DNA of 64,000 bases. It comes from an uncultured Rhodopila sp. (lineage in GTDB: Bacteria; Pseudomonadota; Alphaproteobacteria; Acetobacterales; Acetobacteraceae). Each line of letters starts with the position of its first letter. Positions within the stretch are counted from its first letter, which is position 1. The stretch spans positions 1 to 64,000 of the forward strand of contig NZ_CAIWTY010000095.1 in NCBI RefSeq assembly GCF_903915725.1. Direction: 5' to 3'. Both the position numbers and the translations under genes were made by a program. The notes below the pieces were generated by a model that saw only the letters and a list, made by a program, of their open reading frames with translations, was not told the origin of the DNA and searched no databases. Positions 50,284-59,133 of the stretch are shown in pieces.

Positions 50284-51183
50284 CTAACCCGCCGCCGCAG
50301 CCTCCGTCACCAGCCGCGCCGCCTCCGCCCCGCGCACCTTGGCGATATCATCCTGGTACTTCAACAGCACGCCCAGCGTCTCATCGACATCGCCCGCGGT
50401 CAGTTCCGTCTTGTTGAGGTAGTTCAGCGCCTGCGCCCAGTCGATCGTCTCGGCCACGCCCGGCAGCTTGAACAGGTCCTCCCCGCGCAGGCGCTGCACG
50501 AAGCCGACGACCTGCTCCGCCAGCCGCTCAGGCACGCCGGGCGCCTTGATCGCCAGGATCGCCCGCTCCCGCGCGGCGTTCGGGTAATCCACCCAGTGAT
50601 ACAGGCAGCGGCGGCGGATCGCGTCATGCACCTCCCGCGTCCGGTTGGAGGTCAACACCACCACCGGACGGGTCGCCGCCCGCACTGTCCCGTACTCCGG
50701 CACGGTGATCTGGAAATCGGCCAGCAGCTCCAACAGGAAAGCCTCGAACGGCTCATCCGCGCGGTCGAGTTCGTCGATCAGCAGCACGGCGGGCGGCAGG
50801 TCGGGATCGACGGCGGACAGCAGCGGCCGAGCCTGCAGGAACTCCCGCGTGTAGATATCGCGGCTGATTTCGTCGCGATCGGTTTGCCCGGCCGCCTCGG
50901 CCAGCCGGATGGCCATCAACTGCCGCGCGTGGTCCCATTCGTACGCAGCGGCCGAAAGGTCCATGCCGTCATAGCATTGCAGCCGCACCAGCCGGCGCTT
51001 CAGGCCGGCCGACAGCACCTTGGCGATTTCGGTCTTGCCGGTGCCCGGCTCGCCCTCCAGGAACAGCGGACGCTGCATCGCCAGCGCCAGATGCACCGTC
51101 GTCGCCAGTTCCAGATCGGCGATGTATCCATTTGATGACAATAGGTTAGCGGTATCGGCGACGGTCGCGGGCAGCGCCGTCAT
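50284..51183 (-). CDS. MoxR-family AAA+ ATPase (CoxD-like)
   Basis: MoxR ATPases act as chaperones that insert metal cofactors or mature oxidoreductases. From ATG 51183 the protein is 299 aa: LALAMQRPLFLEGEPGTGKTEIAKVL (Walker A), LQCYDGMDLSAAAYEWDHARQLMAIR, VLLIDELDRADEPFEAFLLELL (Walker B), and the sensor VVLTSNRTREVHDAIRRRCLYHW. The start shares one base with the coxG stop (TAATG). In CO dehydrogenase-type clusters it is paired with a VWA protein (CoxE), which is missing here; decayed DNA follows. Confidence 0.88.
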   Translation of the reverse strand: MTALPATVADTANLLSSNGYIADLELATTVHLALAMQRPLFLEGEPGTGKTEIAKVLSAGLKRRLVRLQCYDGMDLSAAAYEWDHARQLMAIRLAEAAGQTDRDEISRDIYTREFLQARPLLSAVDPDLPPAVLLIDELDRADEPFEAFLLELLADFQITVPEYGTVRAATRPVVVLTSNRTREVHDAIRRRCLYHWVDYPNAARERAILAIKAPGVPERLAEQVVGFVQRLRGEDLFKLPGVAETIDWAQALNYLNKTELTAGDVDETLGVLLKYQDDIAKVRGAEAARLVTEAAAAG

Positions 51184-51836
51184 TAGCGCAATGCCCACAG
51201 AAACAGGAGTATAATCACCGCATACACACCGCCGCCGATCCAGGCCACGAGAGGCAGTCCAAACGGCTCCTCCGGCAGCAGCGCGAAGATCGATATCGGT
51301 GCGGCGGGCGCCAACGCGGGTCTGCTGACGGGTACGGGTTCGGCCACACCGCCACCGGCGGCGGCAGCGTCCGCGGCGGAGGACGCTTGCACCCCTTGGG
51401 CCTGCACCTGCTGGCTGAAACGGTCGAAGAACGCATCCGCCATTTGCTTGGCGCTGGCGTCGATCAGCCGACCGCCGAGCTGCGCGAGCTTGCCGCCGAC
51501 CTGGGCGTTGACCTGATAGCTGAGCAGCGTGTCGGCGCCGTCGTCTTTCAGGCCGACATTGGCGCCGCCCTTGGCGAAGCCGGCGGCACCGCCCTGGCCC
51601 TCGCCGCTGATGCGGTAGCCGTTCGGCGGGTCGATGTCCGAGAGCAGCACCTTACCCGAAAACCGGGCGGATATCGGCCCGACCTTGACCGCGGCGGTGG
51701 CCTTCAACTGGTCGTCACCGAGCTTTTCCAGGCTCTCGCAGCCGGGGATGCTGGCCTTCAGCACCTCCGGGTCGTTCAGCGCCTCCCAGACTGTCTGCCG
51801 TGGCGCGGGAATACGCCGCTCGCCCGTCATGTCCAT
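51183..51836 (-). CDS. coxG: CoxG-like SRPBCC protein with C-terminal membrane anchor
   Basis: A 217-aa protein. An N-terminal START/SRPBCC domain (MTGERRIPAPRQTVWEALNDPEVLKASIPGCESL; GGKLAQLGGRLIDASAKQMADAFFDRF) is followed by an Ala/Pro linker and one C-terminal membrane helix (about 192-215). CoxG anchors molybdenum-containing CO dehydrogenase-type hydroxylases to the membrane. The start is ATG 51836 (AAGAGGAAA upstream), and it is coupled to the moxR gene. No coxLMS is present in the window, so its enzyme partner must be elsewhere. Confidence 0.88.
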   Translation of the reverse strand: MDMTGERRIPAPRQTVWEALNDPEVLKASIPGCESLEKLGDDQLKATAAVKVGPISARFSGKVLLSDIDPPNGYRISGEGQGGAAGFAKGGANVGLKDDGADTLLSYQVNAQVGGKLAQLGGRLIDASAKQMADAFFDRFSQQVQAQGVQASSAADAAAAGGGVAEPVPVSRPALAPAAPISIFALLPEEPFGLPLVAWIGGGVYAVIILLFLWALR

Positions 51837-52023
51837 GCAGATTTCCTCTTGTTGCGTGCGATGGACGTTACTGTCGGGGTGGCGCGCTTGCAACCGAGGC
51901 GGGGCGGCGGCCAGCGTGTGGAGCGACTGGCGAGGGCGGCACATACTGCCGGGCGGCGCGGGGAAAGCGGCAGGAATGGCCGTCCATACCCGCGTAATCT
52001 GGCTCAATATCAATCCCTTATCC

Positions 52024-52038
52024 TGGCACAAGACGTGC
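52024..52038 (+). promoter_or_regulatory. Probable sigma54 (-24/-12) promoter
   Basis: TGGCACAAGACGTGC keeps the essential GG and GC at the correct 10-base spacing and differs from TGGCACG-N4-TTGC at two positions. The predicted start near 52050 is 29 nt before the GTG at 52079, leaving room for its ribosome binding site. Confidence 0.55.
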
Positions 52039-52078
52039 GTAATACGGACCGGTGATTTCACATAGAGGAGATTGAGCC

Positions 52079-52819
52079 GTGCTGAGTTCGATAACCGGGC
52101 AAAACGAGCGCTGGGCGCAGCTTGCTGCGTACCAGGCGACGCCCGCCGCGCAGTCCAGCCAGATAACCGGAGGCACGTCAGCTTACGCGTCGTCGTCCCT
52201 ATGGGCCGAACCCGGCTCAGGCGCGGTCACCGGCGACACATCGTCGTCGATAGCGGACGGCACGAACTTCGCGCTGATGGCGTTCGGTTCGCCTCCACAG
52301 GCCGGCGGAACCACGGGTGCGGCGAATGGCGGCTCGATTACGACGTCAGGGACCTCCGCCATGTCCCAACTCCTGACCGACCTGCAGTCGCTGCTATCGA
52401 CGCTCGGCGGGACGTCATCCTCCGCCAGTGGCAGCGGCACGGCTGGCACCTCGTCCACGGACACCGACACCGATTCGCCGTCAGTGAGCAATAGCGGGAC
52501 CACCGCCAGCCCGCTGGCGCAGGATCTGCAAAAGCTTTCGACGGATCTCGGCAGCCTGGCCTCGACATTGGGAACGACGCATCGGGGCGAACGCGGCGAC
52601 CACGACGGGCCGCAGCAGCCGTCCGGACCGCCGCCGGGCAGCAGCGACATCCTCAACAGCGGGACGGTATCCGCCAGCGCGGGCAGCACCATCGGCAACA
52701 GCGGGACGGCGCCGGCCAGCAACGGATGGGCAACATTCATGCAGCAGTTTGCCGCCGGGGCTTACGGGTCCGGCTATGACGGTTCGACGACGTCCTCACT
52801 GCTCGCCATCAACGCGTAG
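52079..52819 (+). CDS. Ser/Thr/Gly-rich low-complexity protein
   Basis: A 246-aa protein with no recognised domain. The opening (MLSSITGQNERWAQLAAYQA) is followed by long Ser/Thr/Gly stretches, with two short helical segments that repeat LTDLQSLLSTLGG and LQKLSTDLGSLASTLG. The closing segment is WATFMQQFAAGAYGSGYDG. No signal peptide is seen. The composition recalls secreted or surface-associated proteins. It starts at GTG 52079 with AGAGGAGAT upstream and has a sigma54-like promoter. Monocistronic. Confidence 0.65.
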   Translation: MLSSITGQNERWAQLAAYQATPAAQSSQITGGTSAYASSSLWAEPGSGAVTGDTSSSIADGTNFALMAFGSPPQAGGTTGAANGGSITTSGTSAMSQLLTDLQSLLSTLGGTSSSASGSGTAGTSSTDTDTDSPSVSNSGTTASPLAQDLQKLSTDLGSLASTLGTTHRGERGDHDGPQQPSGPPPGSSDILNSGTVSASAGSTIGNSGTAPASNGWATFMQQFAAGAYGSGYDGSTTSSLLAINA

Positions 52820-52921
52820 CATCGACACGGAACCGCGGTGCCGGCGGGGGCGAACGGGACCGATGTTTCCGCGATGAGCGGTTGTGTTATCCCGCTTCAG
52901 GCGGCAGCGAAAGCAGGCTCT

Positions 52922-52945
52922 GGTTCGCGCCAATCGGCGCGAACC
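52922..52945. terminator. Hairpin between convergent genes, terminator-like
   Basis: GGTTCGCGCC (52922-52931) pairs perfectly with 52936-52945 around AATC. It ends 2 nt from the gapR stop and also follows the Ser/Thr-rich gene. There is no T-run, so termination would be Rho-assisted or the stem may protect mRNA ends. Confidence 0.5.
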
Positions 52946-52947
52946 GC

Positions 52948-53247
52948 CTACATCCCGAGCGCGCGACGATACACGTCGAGAAGTGTCTCCTGCTCCTCGA
53001 CGTCGGCAGGCTCCTGTTTTCTGATTCGGATAAGCTGGCGAACGACCTTCACGTCAAAGCCCGCGCTCTTACATTCGGTGTAGATGTCCTTGATATCACC
53101 CGCCAGGGCGGCTCGCTCTTCTTCGAGCTTTTCAATCCGTTCGACAATGCTACGAAGCCTGTCGGCGGCGACACCGCCTGCGTTCGGATCGTCATCGACC
53201 GCGTTACGCGCGCGGCTTGCCGATGCTTTCGCTGCGGTGTCGCTCAT
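52948..53247 (-). CDS. gapR: GapR family DNA-binding protein (DUF2312)
   Basis: GapR is an alphaproteobacterial nucleoid protein that encircles overtwisted DNA and aids replication. The 99-aa protein has a disordered N-terminus and the conserved RLRSIVERIEKLEEERAALAGDIKDIYTECKSAGFDVKVVRQLIRIRKQEPADVEEQETLLDVYRRALGM, whose helices dimerise and bind DNA. The sequence is nearly full family length. It lies alone and is convergent with the low-complexity gene. Confidence 0.93.
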   Translation of the reverse strand: MSDTAAKASASRARNAVDDDPNAGGVAADRLRSIVERIEKLEEERAALAGDIKDIYTECKSAGFDVKVVRQLIRIRKQEPADVEEQETLLDVYRRALGM

Positions 53248-53438
53248 ACGCTGTCTCCGGTGGGTCGGACGCCCATCACACTAACCATCGACTCGACTCT
53301 CCGCTTCGGCAGGGCGGCGGCAATAGCCCCGGGGGTAGCGGGGGGTCAACGAAAAACCGGCAGACCCACCCTGTACCCGGGCTCGGTCCACACCGGCAAG
53401 CCGCGCCATGACGATCGGAGACTGTCCGGCAACCCGGG

Positions 53439-53750
53439 TCAGGGTTGAGGATTGGCTTTGGCGAAGGCGGCCTTCTGTTCGGCCGATGCCTCCGTCTGGT
53501 ATTTCGCCTGCCACTCCTTGTACGGCATCCCGTAGACGATCTCCCGCGCATCCGGATCTGCTATCTCTATGCCCTTTTCCGCCGCTTCCTCCCGGTACCA
53601 GCGGCTGAGGCAATTGCGGCAGAAGCCGGCCAGGTTCATCAGGTCGATGTTCTGCACGTCGGTGCGCTCCCGCAGATGCGCCACCAGGCGGCGGAACGCG
53701 GCGGCCTCCAGCTCCGTGCGGGTCGCGGCGTCGAATTCAGGTGCGGCCAT
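53439..53750 (-). CDS. DUF1244 family protein
   Basis: A 103-aa conserved proteobacterial protein of unknown role. AFRRLVAHLRERTDVQNIDLMNLAGFCRNCLSRWYREEAAEKGIEI contains the invariant GFCRNCL cysteine pair, and DAREIVYGMPYKEWQAKYQ follows. The C-x2-C motif and small size suggest metal binding or redox activity. I place the start at ATG 53750. It is divergent from the glycerate kinase gene. Confidence 0.9.
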   Translation of the reverse strand: MAAPEFDAATRTELEAAAFRRLVAHLRERTDVQNIDLMNLAGFCRNCLSRWYREEAAEKGIEIADPDAREIVYGMPYKEWQAKYQTEASAEQKAAFAKANPQP

Positions 53751-53839
53751 GATCGTACTCCATTTTCCGTTCGACCCTAGATGGCGCGGGAGGCTCGGTT
53801 TCGCCATACTGCGCCGAAGCAAAACGAGAGGAAACGCCG

Positions 53840-55129
53840 ATGCCCCGGCCGCCATCCTGGACTGACGCGACAGCCCGCGCCGCCTTGCGCACGCTGTTCG
53901 ACACCGCCGTCGCGGCGGCAGATCCGCGCGCCGTGCTGGCGCGGCATCTGCCGGCGAAGCCGCGATCGGGGCGCTGCATCGTCGTCGGCGGCGGCAAGTC
54001 GGCTGCCGTGATGGCCGCGGCGCTGGAGGATGCGTGGCCCGACGTCGCGCTGGAAGGCACCGTCGTCACCCGCTACGGCCACGCCGTGCCGACGCGGCAT
54101 ATCGAGGTGATCGAAGCCTCCCACCCCGTCCCCGACGCCAGCAGCGAACGCGGCGCGAAACGGTTGCTGGAACGGGTCCAAGGGCTGAGCAAGGACGACC
54201 TGGTGATCGCGCTGATGTCGGGCGGTGCCTCGGCGCTGCTGGCCGCGCCGGTACCAGGGTTGACCTTGGCGGACAAGCAGGCGATCAACCGCGCGCTGCT
54301 GGCCTGCGGGGCGAACATCACCGAGATGAATGCGGTGCGAAAACATCTGTCCGCCATCAAAGGCGGCCGCCTCGCCGCGGCGGCGGCCCCGGCTCGCGTG
54401 GTGACCCTGGCGATCAGTGACGTGCCGGGCGACGACCCGGCGGTCATCGGCTCCGGCCCGACCGTGCCCGACGCCACCACGTTCGCGGAGGCGCGCGCTT
54501 TGGTCGCCCGTTACGGGATTACGCTCTCCGCGGAGGCCTCGGCACGCCTGGCGCGCGACGATGACGAGACGCCGAAGCCGGGCAGCCTGCCGAACAGCGA
54601 ATTTCATATGATTGCCACACCGATGATGGCGCTGGACGCAATGGCGGCCAAAGCCCGGGAACTCGGCCTGACCCCGCTGATCCTGGGCGACGCGCTGGAG
54701 GGCGAGGCCGCCCAGATGGGCACCGTCATGGCCGGGATCGCCCGCTCCGTCCGCGCCCACGGCAAGCCGCTGGCGGCTCCGGCCGTACTGCTGTCGGGCG
54801 GCGAGACGACCGTCACCATGACCGGCAAGCCAAGCGGCAAGGGCGGAAGGAACACCACCTTCCTGCTCGGCCTCGCCATTGCCCTGGACGGCGCGCCCGG
54901 CATCTGGGCGACGGCCGGCGATACCGACGGGATCGACGGCATGGACGAGATCGCCGGCGCGCTGCTGACCCCCGACACGCTGGCCCGCGCCAGGGCGAAC
55001 GGGCTGGACGCCCGCGCCTCGCTCGCTGCCCACGACAGCCACGGCTTCTTCGGCGCCATCGGCGACCTGATCGTCACCGGCCCGACGCTGACGAATGTCA
55101 ACGATATCAGGGCGATCATCATCGCCTGA
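53840..55129 (+). CDS. ttuD: Glycerate 2-kinase (MOFRL family)
   Basis: This phosphorylates D-glycerate to 2-phosphoglycerate (or hydroxypyruvate to PEP) in glyoxylate/tartronate and tartrate use. The 429-aa protein has an N-terminal DUF4147 domain (IVVGGGKSAAVMAAALED; ALMSGGASALLAAPVPGLTLADKQAIN; ISDVPGDDPAVIGSGP) and a C-terminal MOFRL domain (LLSGGETTVTMTGKPSGKGGRNTTFLLG; DTDGIDGMDE). The start ATG 53840 has AGGAAACG upstream. Pyruvate kinase begins 46 nt later, which fits funnelling 2-phosphoglycerate to pyruvate. Confidence 0.93.
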   Translation: MPRPPSWTDATARAALRTLFDTAVAAADPRAVLARHLPAKPRSGRCIVVGGGKSAAVMAAALEDAWPDVALEGTVVTRYGHAVPTRHIEVIEASHPVPDASSERGAKRLLERVQGLSKDDLVIALMSGGASALLAAPVPGLTLADKQAINRALLACGANITEMNAVRKHLSAIKGGRLAAAAAPARVVTLAISDVPGDDPAVIGSGPTVPDATTFAEARALVARYGITLSAEASARLARDDDETPKPGSLPNSEFHMIATPMMALDAMAAKARELGLTPLILGDALEGEAAQMGTVMAGIARSVRAHGKPLAAPAVLLSGGETTVTMTGKPSGKGGRNTTFLLGLAIALDGAPGIWATAGDTDGIDGMDEIAGALLTPDTLARARANGLDARASLAAHDSHGFFGAIGDLIVTGPTLTNVNDIRAIIIA

Positions 55130-55175
55130 CCGCGGCCCCGCCGCCACCCTCAGAAACGAACCCAGGAAACGCCCC

Positions 55176-56609
55176 ATGGCTGTCCGCCAAAAAATTCGCC
55201 GTCGCCGACACACCAAGATCATTGCCACGCTGGGTCCGTCGAGTTCAACGATCGAGGTCATGGCCCGCCTGTTCCAGGCCGGCGCCGACGTGTTCCGGCT
55301 GAATTTCTCGCACGGCAGCCACGAGGATCACGCCGCCCGCTTCGCGCTGATCCGCGAACTGGAAGACCGTTTTCAGCGCCCCATCGGCGTGCTCGCCGAC
55401 GTGCAGGGGCCGAAGCTGCGGGTGGGAAAATTCAGCGCCGGACGGGTGCATCTGCAAACCGGAGCCAAATTTCGGCTGGACCTGACCGCCACACCCGGCG
55501 ACTCCCTGCGCGTGCAATTGCCACATCCCGAGATCATCGAGGCGGCCTCGATCGGGTCATCCCTGCTGCTGGACGATGGCAAACTGCGGCTGCGGGTGCT
55601 GCACAAGCGGGCCGATGCGCTGGAAACCGAGGTCGTCGTCGGCGGCCCGCTGTCGGACCGCAAGGGCGTCAACGTCCCCGACGTGATCCTGCCGATACCG
55701 GCGCTGACGGAAAAGGACCGCGAGGACCTGGAATTCGCGGTGTCGCACGGCGCCAGCTATATCGGCCTGTCCTTCGTGCAGCGGCCGGAGGACGTGATCG
55801 AGGCCAAGCGCCTGATCGGCGGCCGCGCCTGGGTGATGGCGAAGCTGGAGAAGCCGCAGGCGCTGGACAATCTGGAAGAGATCCTCAGCCTGACCGACGC
55901 GGTCATGGTCGCACGCGGCGACCTCGGCGTGGAACTGCCGCCGGAGGAGGTGCCGCTGGCGCAGAAGCGCATCGTCCGGCTGGCGCGGCAGATGGGCAAG
56001 CCGGTGGTGGTGGCGACGCAGATGCTGGAAAGCATGATCACCGCCCCTGCCCCGACCCGGGCCGAAGCCTCCGACGTGGCGACCGCGGTGTTCGACGGCG
56101 CCGATGCGGTGATGCTGTCCGGTGAGACGGCGGCCGGGCAGTTCCCGTACGAGGCGGTGAACATGATGGACCGCATCGTCGCCCGGGTGGAGCAGGATGG
56201 CGGCTGGCGCAGCCTGATCGATGCCTCCCACACCGCCCCGCAGAAGACCACGGCGGCGGCGATCGCCCTGGCCTCCGCGGCGATTGGCCATACCATCGGG
56301 GCCAAGGCGATCGTTGCGTTCACCGCCTCGGGCAGCACGGCGCTGCGGGTGGCGCGGGAGCGTCCGGTATCGCGGATCGTCGGGCTGACGCCGGACCAGG
56401 CGACGGCGCGGCTGCTGTCGGTGGTCTGGGGGGTGCACGCGGTGGTGACGCCGGATGTGCACTCGATGACGGAGGCGGCGCACCGGGCGAGCAAGGTGGT
56501 GCTGTCGGAAGGGTTCGCGGCACGCGACGAGGAGATCGTGGTGGCCGCGGGAGTGCCGTTCGGGCATTCCGGGACGACGAATGCGTTGCGGGTGGTAACG
56601 GTGAAGTAG
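55176..56609 (+). CDS. pyk: Pyruvate kinase
   Basis: It converts PEP and ADP to pyruvate and ATP. The 477-aa protein from ATG 55176 has KIIATLGPSSSTIEVMARLFQAGADVFRLNFSHGSHEDH, the PK signature VMAKLEKPQALDNLEEIL with its catalytic Lys, VMVARGDLGVELPPEEVP, and TQMLESMITAPAPTRAEASDVATAVFDGADAVMLSGETA. A full C-terminal allosteric-type domain is present. It is likely co-transcribed with ttuD. Confidence 0.96.
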   Translation: MAVRQKIRRRRHTKIIATLGPSSSTIEVMARLFQAGADVFRLNFSHGSHEDHAARFALIRELEDRFQRPIGVLADVQGPKLRVGKFSAGRVHLQTGAKFRLDLTATPGDSLRVQLPHPEIIEAASIGSSLLLDDGKLRLRVLHKRADALETEVVVGGPLSDRKGVNVPDVILPIPALTEKDREDLEFAVSHGASYIGLSFVQRPEDVIEAKRLIGGRAWVMAKLEKPQALDNLEEILSLTDAVMVARGDLGVELPPEEVPLAQKRIVRLARQMGKPVVVATQMLESMITAPAPTRAEASDVATAVFDGADAVMLSGETAAGQFPYEAVNMMDRIVARVEQDGGWRSLIDASHTAPQKTTAAAIALASAAIGHTIGAKAIVAFTASGSTALRVARERPVSRIVGLTPDQATARLLSVVWGVHAVVTPDVHSMTEAAHRASKVVLSEGFAARDEEIVVAAGVPFGHSGTTNALRVVTVK

Positions 56610-56687
56610 TGTGGTTTGGATGGTGCAGGCGCACTCGCTGCCGATCTTGGTAGAAACCTGGCAAGACGTTTCCTCATGAGGCACGTG

Positions 56688-56891
56688 ATGGACTGGTCGA
56701 ACTGTCCCGACGCCGAGCGCATCCCGGGCAAGGTTTCAGGGGCCTGGCTGGTTGTTGGCACGCGCATTCCGGCCGATGCGGTCGTTGACAACGCCGATGA
56801 CTGTTTCTCGGCCGAGCAGATCGTGGCGGAGATCCGGGACCATGGCTCCGGCCTGCTCGATGCGGCAGCCGGCATCATGCCTGGAAGCTAA
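56688..56891 (+). pseudogene. DUF433 antitoxin-like protein with altered C-terminus
   Basis: MDWSNCPDAERIPGKVSGAWLVVGTRIPADAVVDNADDCFSAEQIVAEI matches the DUF433 (VapB-like antitoxin) N-terminus. The usual continuation (a helix with LDLxxVRxVLxFA) is replaced by RDHGSGLLDAAAGIMPGS and an early stop at 67 aa. The partner DUF5615 toxin normally follows but is not recognisable in 56892-57049. It is probably a decayed toxin-antitoxin module. An ATG at 56676 is an alternative start. Confidence 0.6.
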
Positions 56892-57049
56892 GTCGTGGTG
56901 AGCCTCCCGAGACCGCCGAAGCGGCGGCGACCACGGGGCATTCGTCCGCACATCCTCGTTAACCAGCCCGATAATAGCGGAGCGTTGCGTTACGTCCGCA
57001 GTATGACCGCGTATCCGCTGCGAGGGTCTCAAGGTTTTAGGCGGGTCTC

Positions 57050-57418
57050 ATGTCCGTTCGCCCTATTCGCACCGGGGCTGACCATGCGGCGGCGATCACT
57101 CGCATCAAGTCGCTTTGGGATGCGCAGCCCGGCTCGCCGGACCATGACGAACTCGAAGTGCTTTCGGTTCTCGTGTCGGCCTTCGAGGATCGTCGGCGGC
57201 CTATGCTGCCGCCCGACCCGGTCGATGCGATCAAATTCCATATGGAGCAAAACGGCTTCATGCAGAAGGATTTCGCGGCAGTCGTCGACGGTGTCAGCCG
57301 CGCATCTGAGGTCCTAAACCGGCGGCGGCCACTGACGATCGAGATGATCAGAGCTATCCACGCGGCATGGACCATACCTCTCAACTCTCTTATCGGCAAA
57401 CACCATCAGGCGGCTTGA
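57050..57418 (+). CDS. higA: HigA-type helix-turn-helix antitoxin (orphan)
   Basis: A 122-aa HigA-like protein. RPIRTGADHAAAITRIKSLWDAQPGSPDHDELEVLSVLVSAFEDRR is the family N-domain, and DPVDAIKFHMEQNGFMQKDFAAVVDGVSRASEVLNRRRPLTIEMIRAIHAAWTIP is the Xre HTH. HigA binds the HigB mRNA interferase and represses the operon. No higB lies within the 158 nt upstream or just downstream, so it is an orphan or solitary regulator. A truncated second copy occurs at 61549-61740. Confidence 0.85.
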   Translation: MSVRPIRTGADHAAAITRIKSLWDAQPGSPDHDELEVLSVLVSAFEDRRRPMLPPDPVDAIKFHMEQNGFMQKDFAAVVDGVSRASEVLNRRRPLTIEMIRAIHAAWTIPLNSLIGKHHQAA

Positions 57419-57684
57419 AGCCACATCGCGGCACCGCTCGCGCCCCAGCGGGCGAGCTAGGAAGGGCTCTGTCGGATGCGTTCGCTGCGCGCGGCGCGGA
57501 GATCCTGTTCCCGTCAGGGAAAAGGCCGCGGCCGATTTCCAGCTTCGTACGGACACCGCCCCGCTTCACGATTTTCGCAGCGCGTGTGCCGCGACCGGAT
57601 TTGGTGCTTGCGGCCGATGCCCGAAAGATGCTGCGGTGATGTCGGGAAACCAAGTAAAAATCAATTAATCTGGGAAACGAACCA

Positions 57685-59103
57685 ATGTCTCAATCCGACA
57701 CGCGGCTCGAGCACGATCTGCTCGGGGATCTTGCTGTTCCGGACGCTGCCTACTACGGCGTCCACACGCTGCGCGCGGTGCTGAACTTCCCGATCTCCCG
57801 CACGACGATCGCGATCTATCCCGAGTTGATCAGGTCGCTTGCCAGCATCAAGCAAGCCGCGGCCCTCGCCAACCATGAACTGAACCTGCTGGACACGGTT
57901 CGGCGCGACGCAATCGTCCGGGCATGCGAGGACATACGCGCCGGCCAGTTGCACGACCAGTTCGTCGTCGATGTCATTCAGGGCGGCGCCGGCACCTCCA
58001 CCAACATGAACGCCAATGAAGTGATCGCCAACCGCGGCCTGGAGCATCTGGGACACCGCCGCGGCGACTACCAGTTCCTGCATCCCAACGAACACGTCAA
58101 CATGAGCCAGAGTACTAACGACGTTTACCCGACTGCACTCAAGCTCGCGACGTATTTCGGCATCTTCCGCCTGGTGGATGCGATGGCCGTGCTGCGTGGC
58201 GCTTTCGAGGCCAAGGCCGAGGAATTCAAGGACGTGCTGAAAATGGGCCGCACCCAGCTTCAGGACGCCGTGCCGATGACGCTCGGCCAGGAATTCAGCA
58301 CCTACGCCGTCATGATCGGCGAGGACGAAGACCGGTTGAAAGAAGCGGCCATGCTGATCCGCGAGATCAACATGGGCGCCACCGCCATCGGCACCGGCAT
58401 TACCGCGCACCCGGGTTACGCCGCCCTGGTCTGCCGGCGCCTGTGCGAGATCACCGGCATTCCGCTGATCACAGCCCCCAACCTCGTGGAGGCGACGCAG
58501 GATTGCGGCGCCTTCGTGCAGCTTTCGGGCGTTTTGAAGCGCGTGGCGGTCAAGCTGTCGAAGACCTGCAACGACCTGCGCCTGCTTTCCAGCGGGCCGC
58601 GCGCCGGACTGAACGAGATCAACCTGCCGGCGGTCCAGGCGGGTTCGTCCATCATGCCCGGCAAGGTCAACCCGGTGATCCCCGAGGTGGTCAACCAGAT
58701 CGCCTTTGAGGTCATCGGCAACGACGTTACGGTGACCTTCGCCGCCGAGGCGGGGCAACTCCAGCTCAACGCCTTCGAGCCGATTATCGCCCACAGCCTG
58801 TTCAAGAGCACCGCGCATTTGCGGCAAGGTTGCCTCACGCTCGCGGAACGCTGCGTCCGCGGCATAACCGCCAACCGTGACGTGCTGCTTGCCAGCGTGG
58901 AAGGCTCCATCGGCATCGTCACCGCGCTCAACCCCTATATCGGCTACGCCAACGCGACCGCCGTCGCGCAGGAAGCGCATCTGTCGGGGCGGCGCGTCTA
59001 CGACGTCGTGCTTGAAAGGGGCCTGCTGCCGAAAGAAAAGCTCGATGAAATCCTGCGCCCGGATGTGCTGACGCGGCCCCAGCCGATCGGCCCTCGCGAA
59101 TAA
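57685..59103 (+). CDS. aspA: Aspartate ammonia-lyase (aspartase)
   Basis: AspA deaminates L-aspartate to fumarate and ammonia. The 472-aa protein has RLEHDLLGDLAVPDAAYYGVHTLRAVLNFPIS, GTSTNMNANEVIANRG, HVNMSQSTNDVYPTA, KMGRTQLQDAVPMTLGQEF, and the SS-loop signature GSSIMPGKVNPVIPEVV. Aspartase rather than fumarase is favoured by sequence style and by the following transporter and asparaginase genes. First gene of a three-gene operon; AT-rich DNA before it (about 57645-57680) is a likely promoter zone. Confidence 0.93.
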   Translation: MSQSDTRLEHDLLGDLAVPDAAYYGVHTLRAVLNFPISRTTIAIYPELIRSLASIKQAAALANHELNLLDTVRRDAIVRACEDIRAGQLHDQFVVDVIQGGAGTSTNMNANEVIANRGLEHLGHRRGDYQFLHPNEHVNMSQSTNDVYPTALKLATYFGIFRLVDAMAVLRGAFEAKAEEFKDVLKMGRTQLQDAVPMTLGQEFSTYAVMIGEDEDRLKEAAMLIREINMGATAIGTGITAHPGYAALVCRRLCEITGIPLITAPNLVEATQDCGAFVQLSGVLKRVAVKLSKTCNDLRLLSSGPRAGLNEINLPAVQAGSSIMPGKVNPVIPEVVNQIAFEVIGNDVTVTFAAEAGQLQLNAFEPIIAHSLFKSTAHLRQGCLTLAERCVRGITANRDVLLASVEGSIGIVTALNPYIGYANATAVAQEAHLSGRRVYDVVLERGLLPKEKLDEILRPDVLTRPQPIGPRE

Positions 59104-59133
59104 TCACCTTACAGGGCTACGGGAGACGCGCGC

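Noticed and set aside
56755-56769. TGGCACGCGCATTCC as a sigma54 element
   Set aside because: It lies inside the DUF433 coding frame and lacks the GC of the -12 element.
57367-57639. 90-aa plus-strand frame after higA as a toxin
   Set aside because: The translation is Arg/Pro/Ala-rich with no HigB or other toxin motif, and an equally long frame is open on the other strand.
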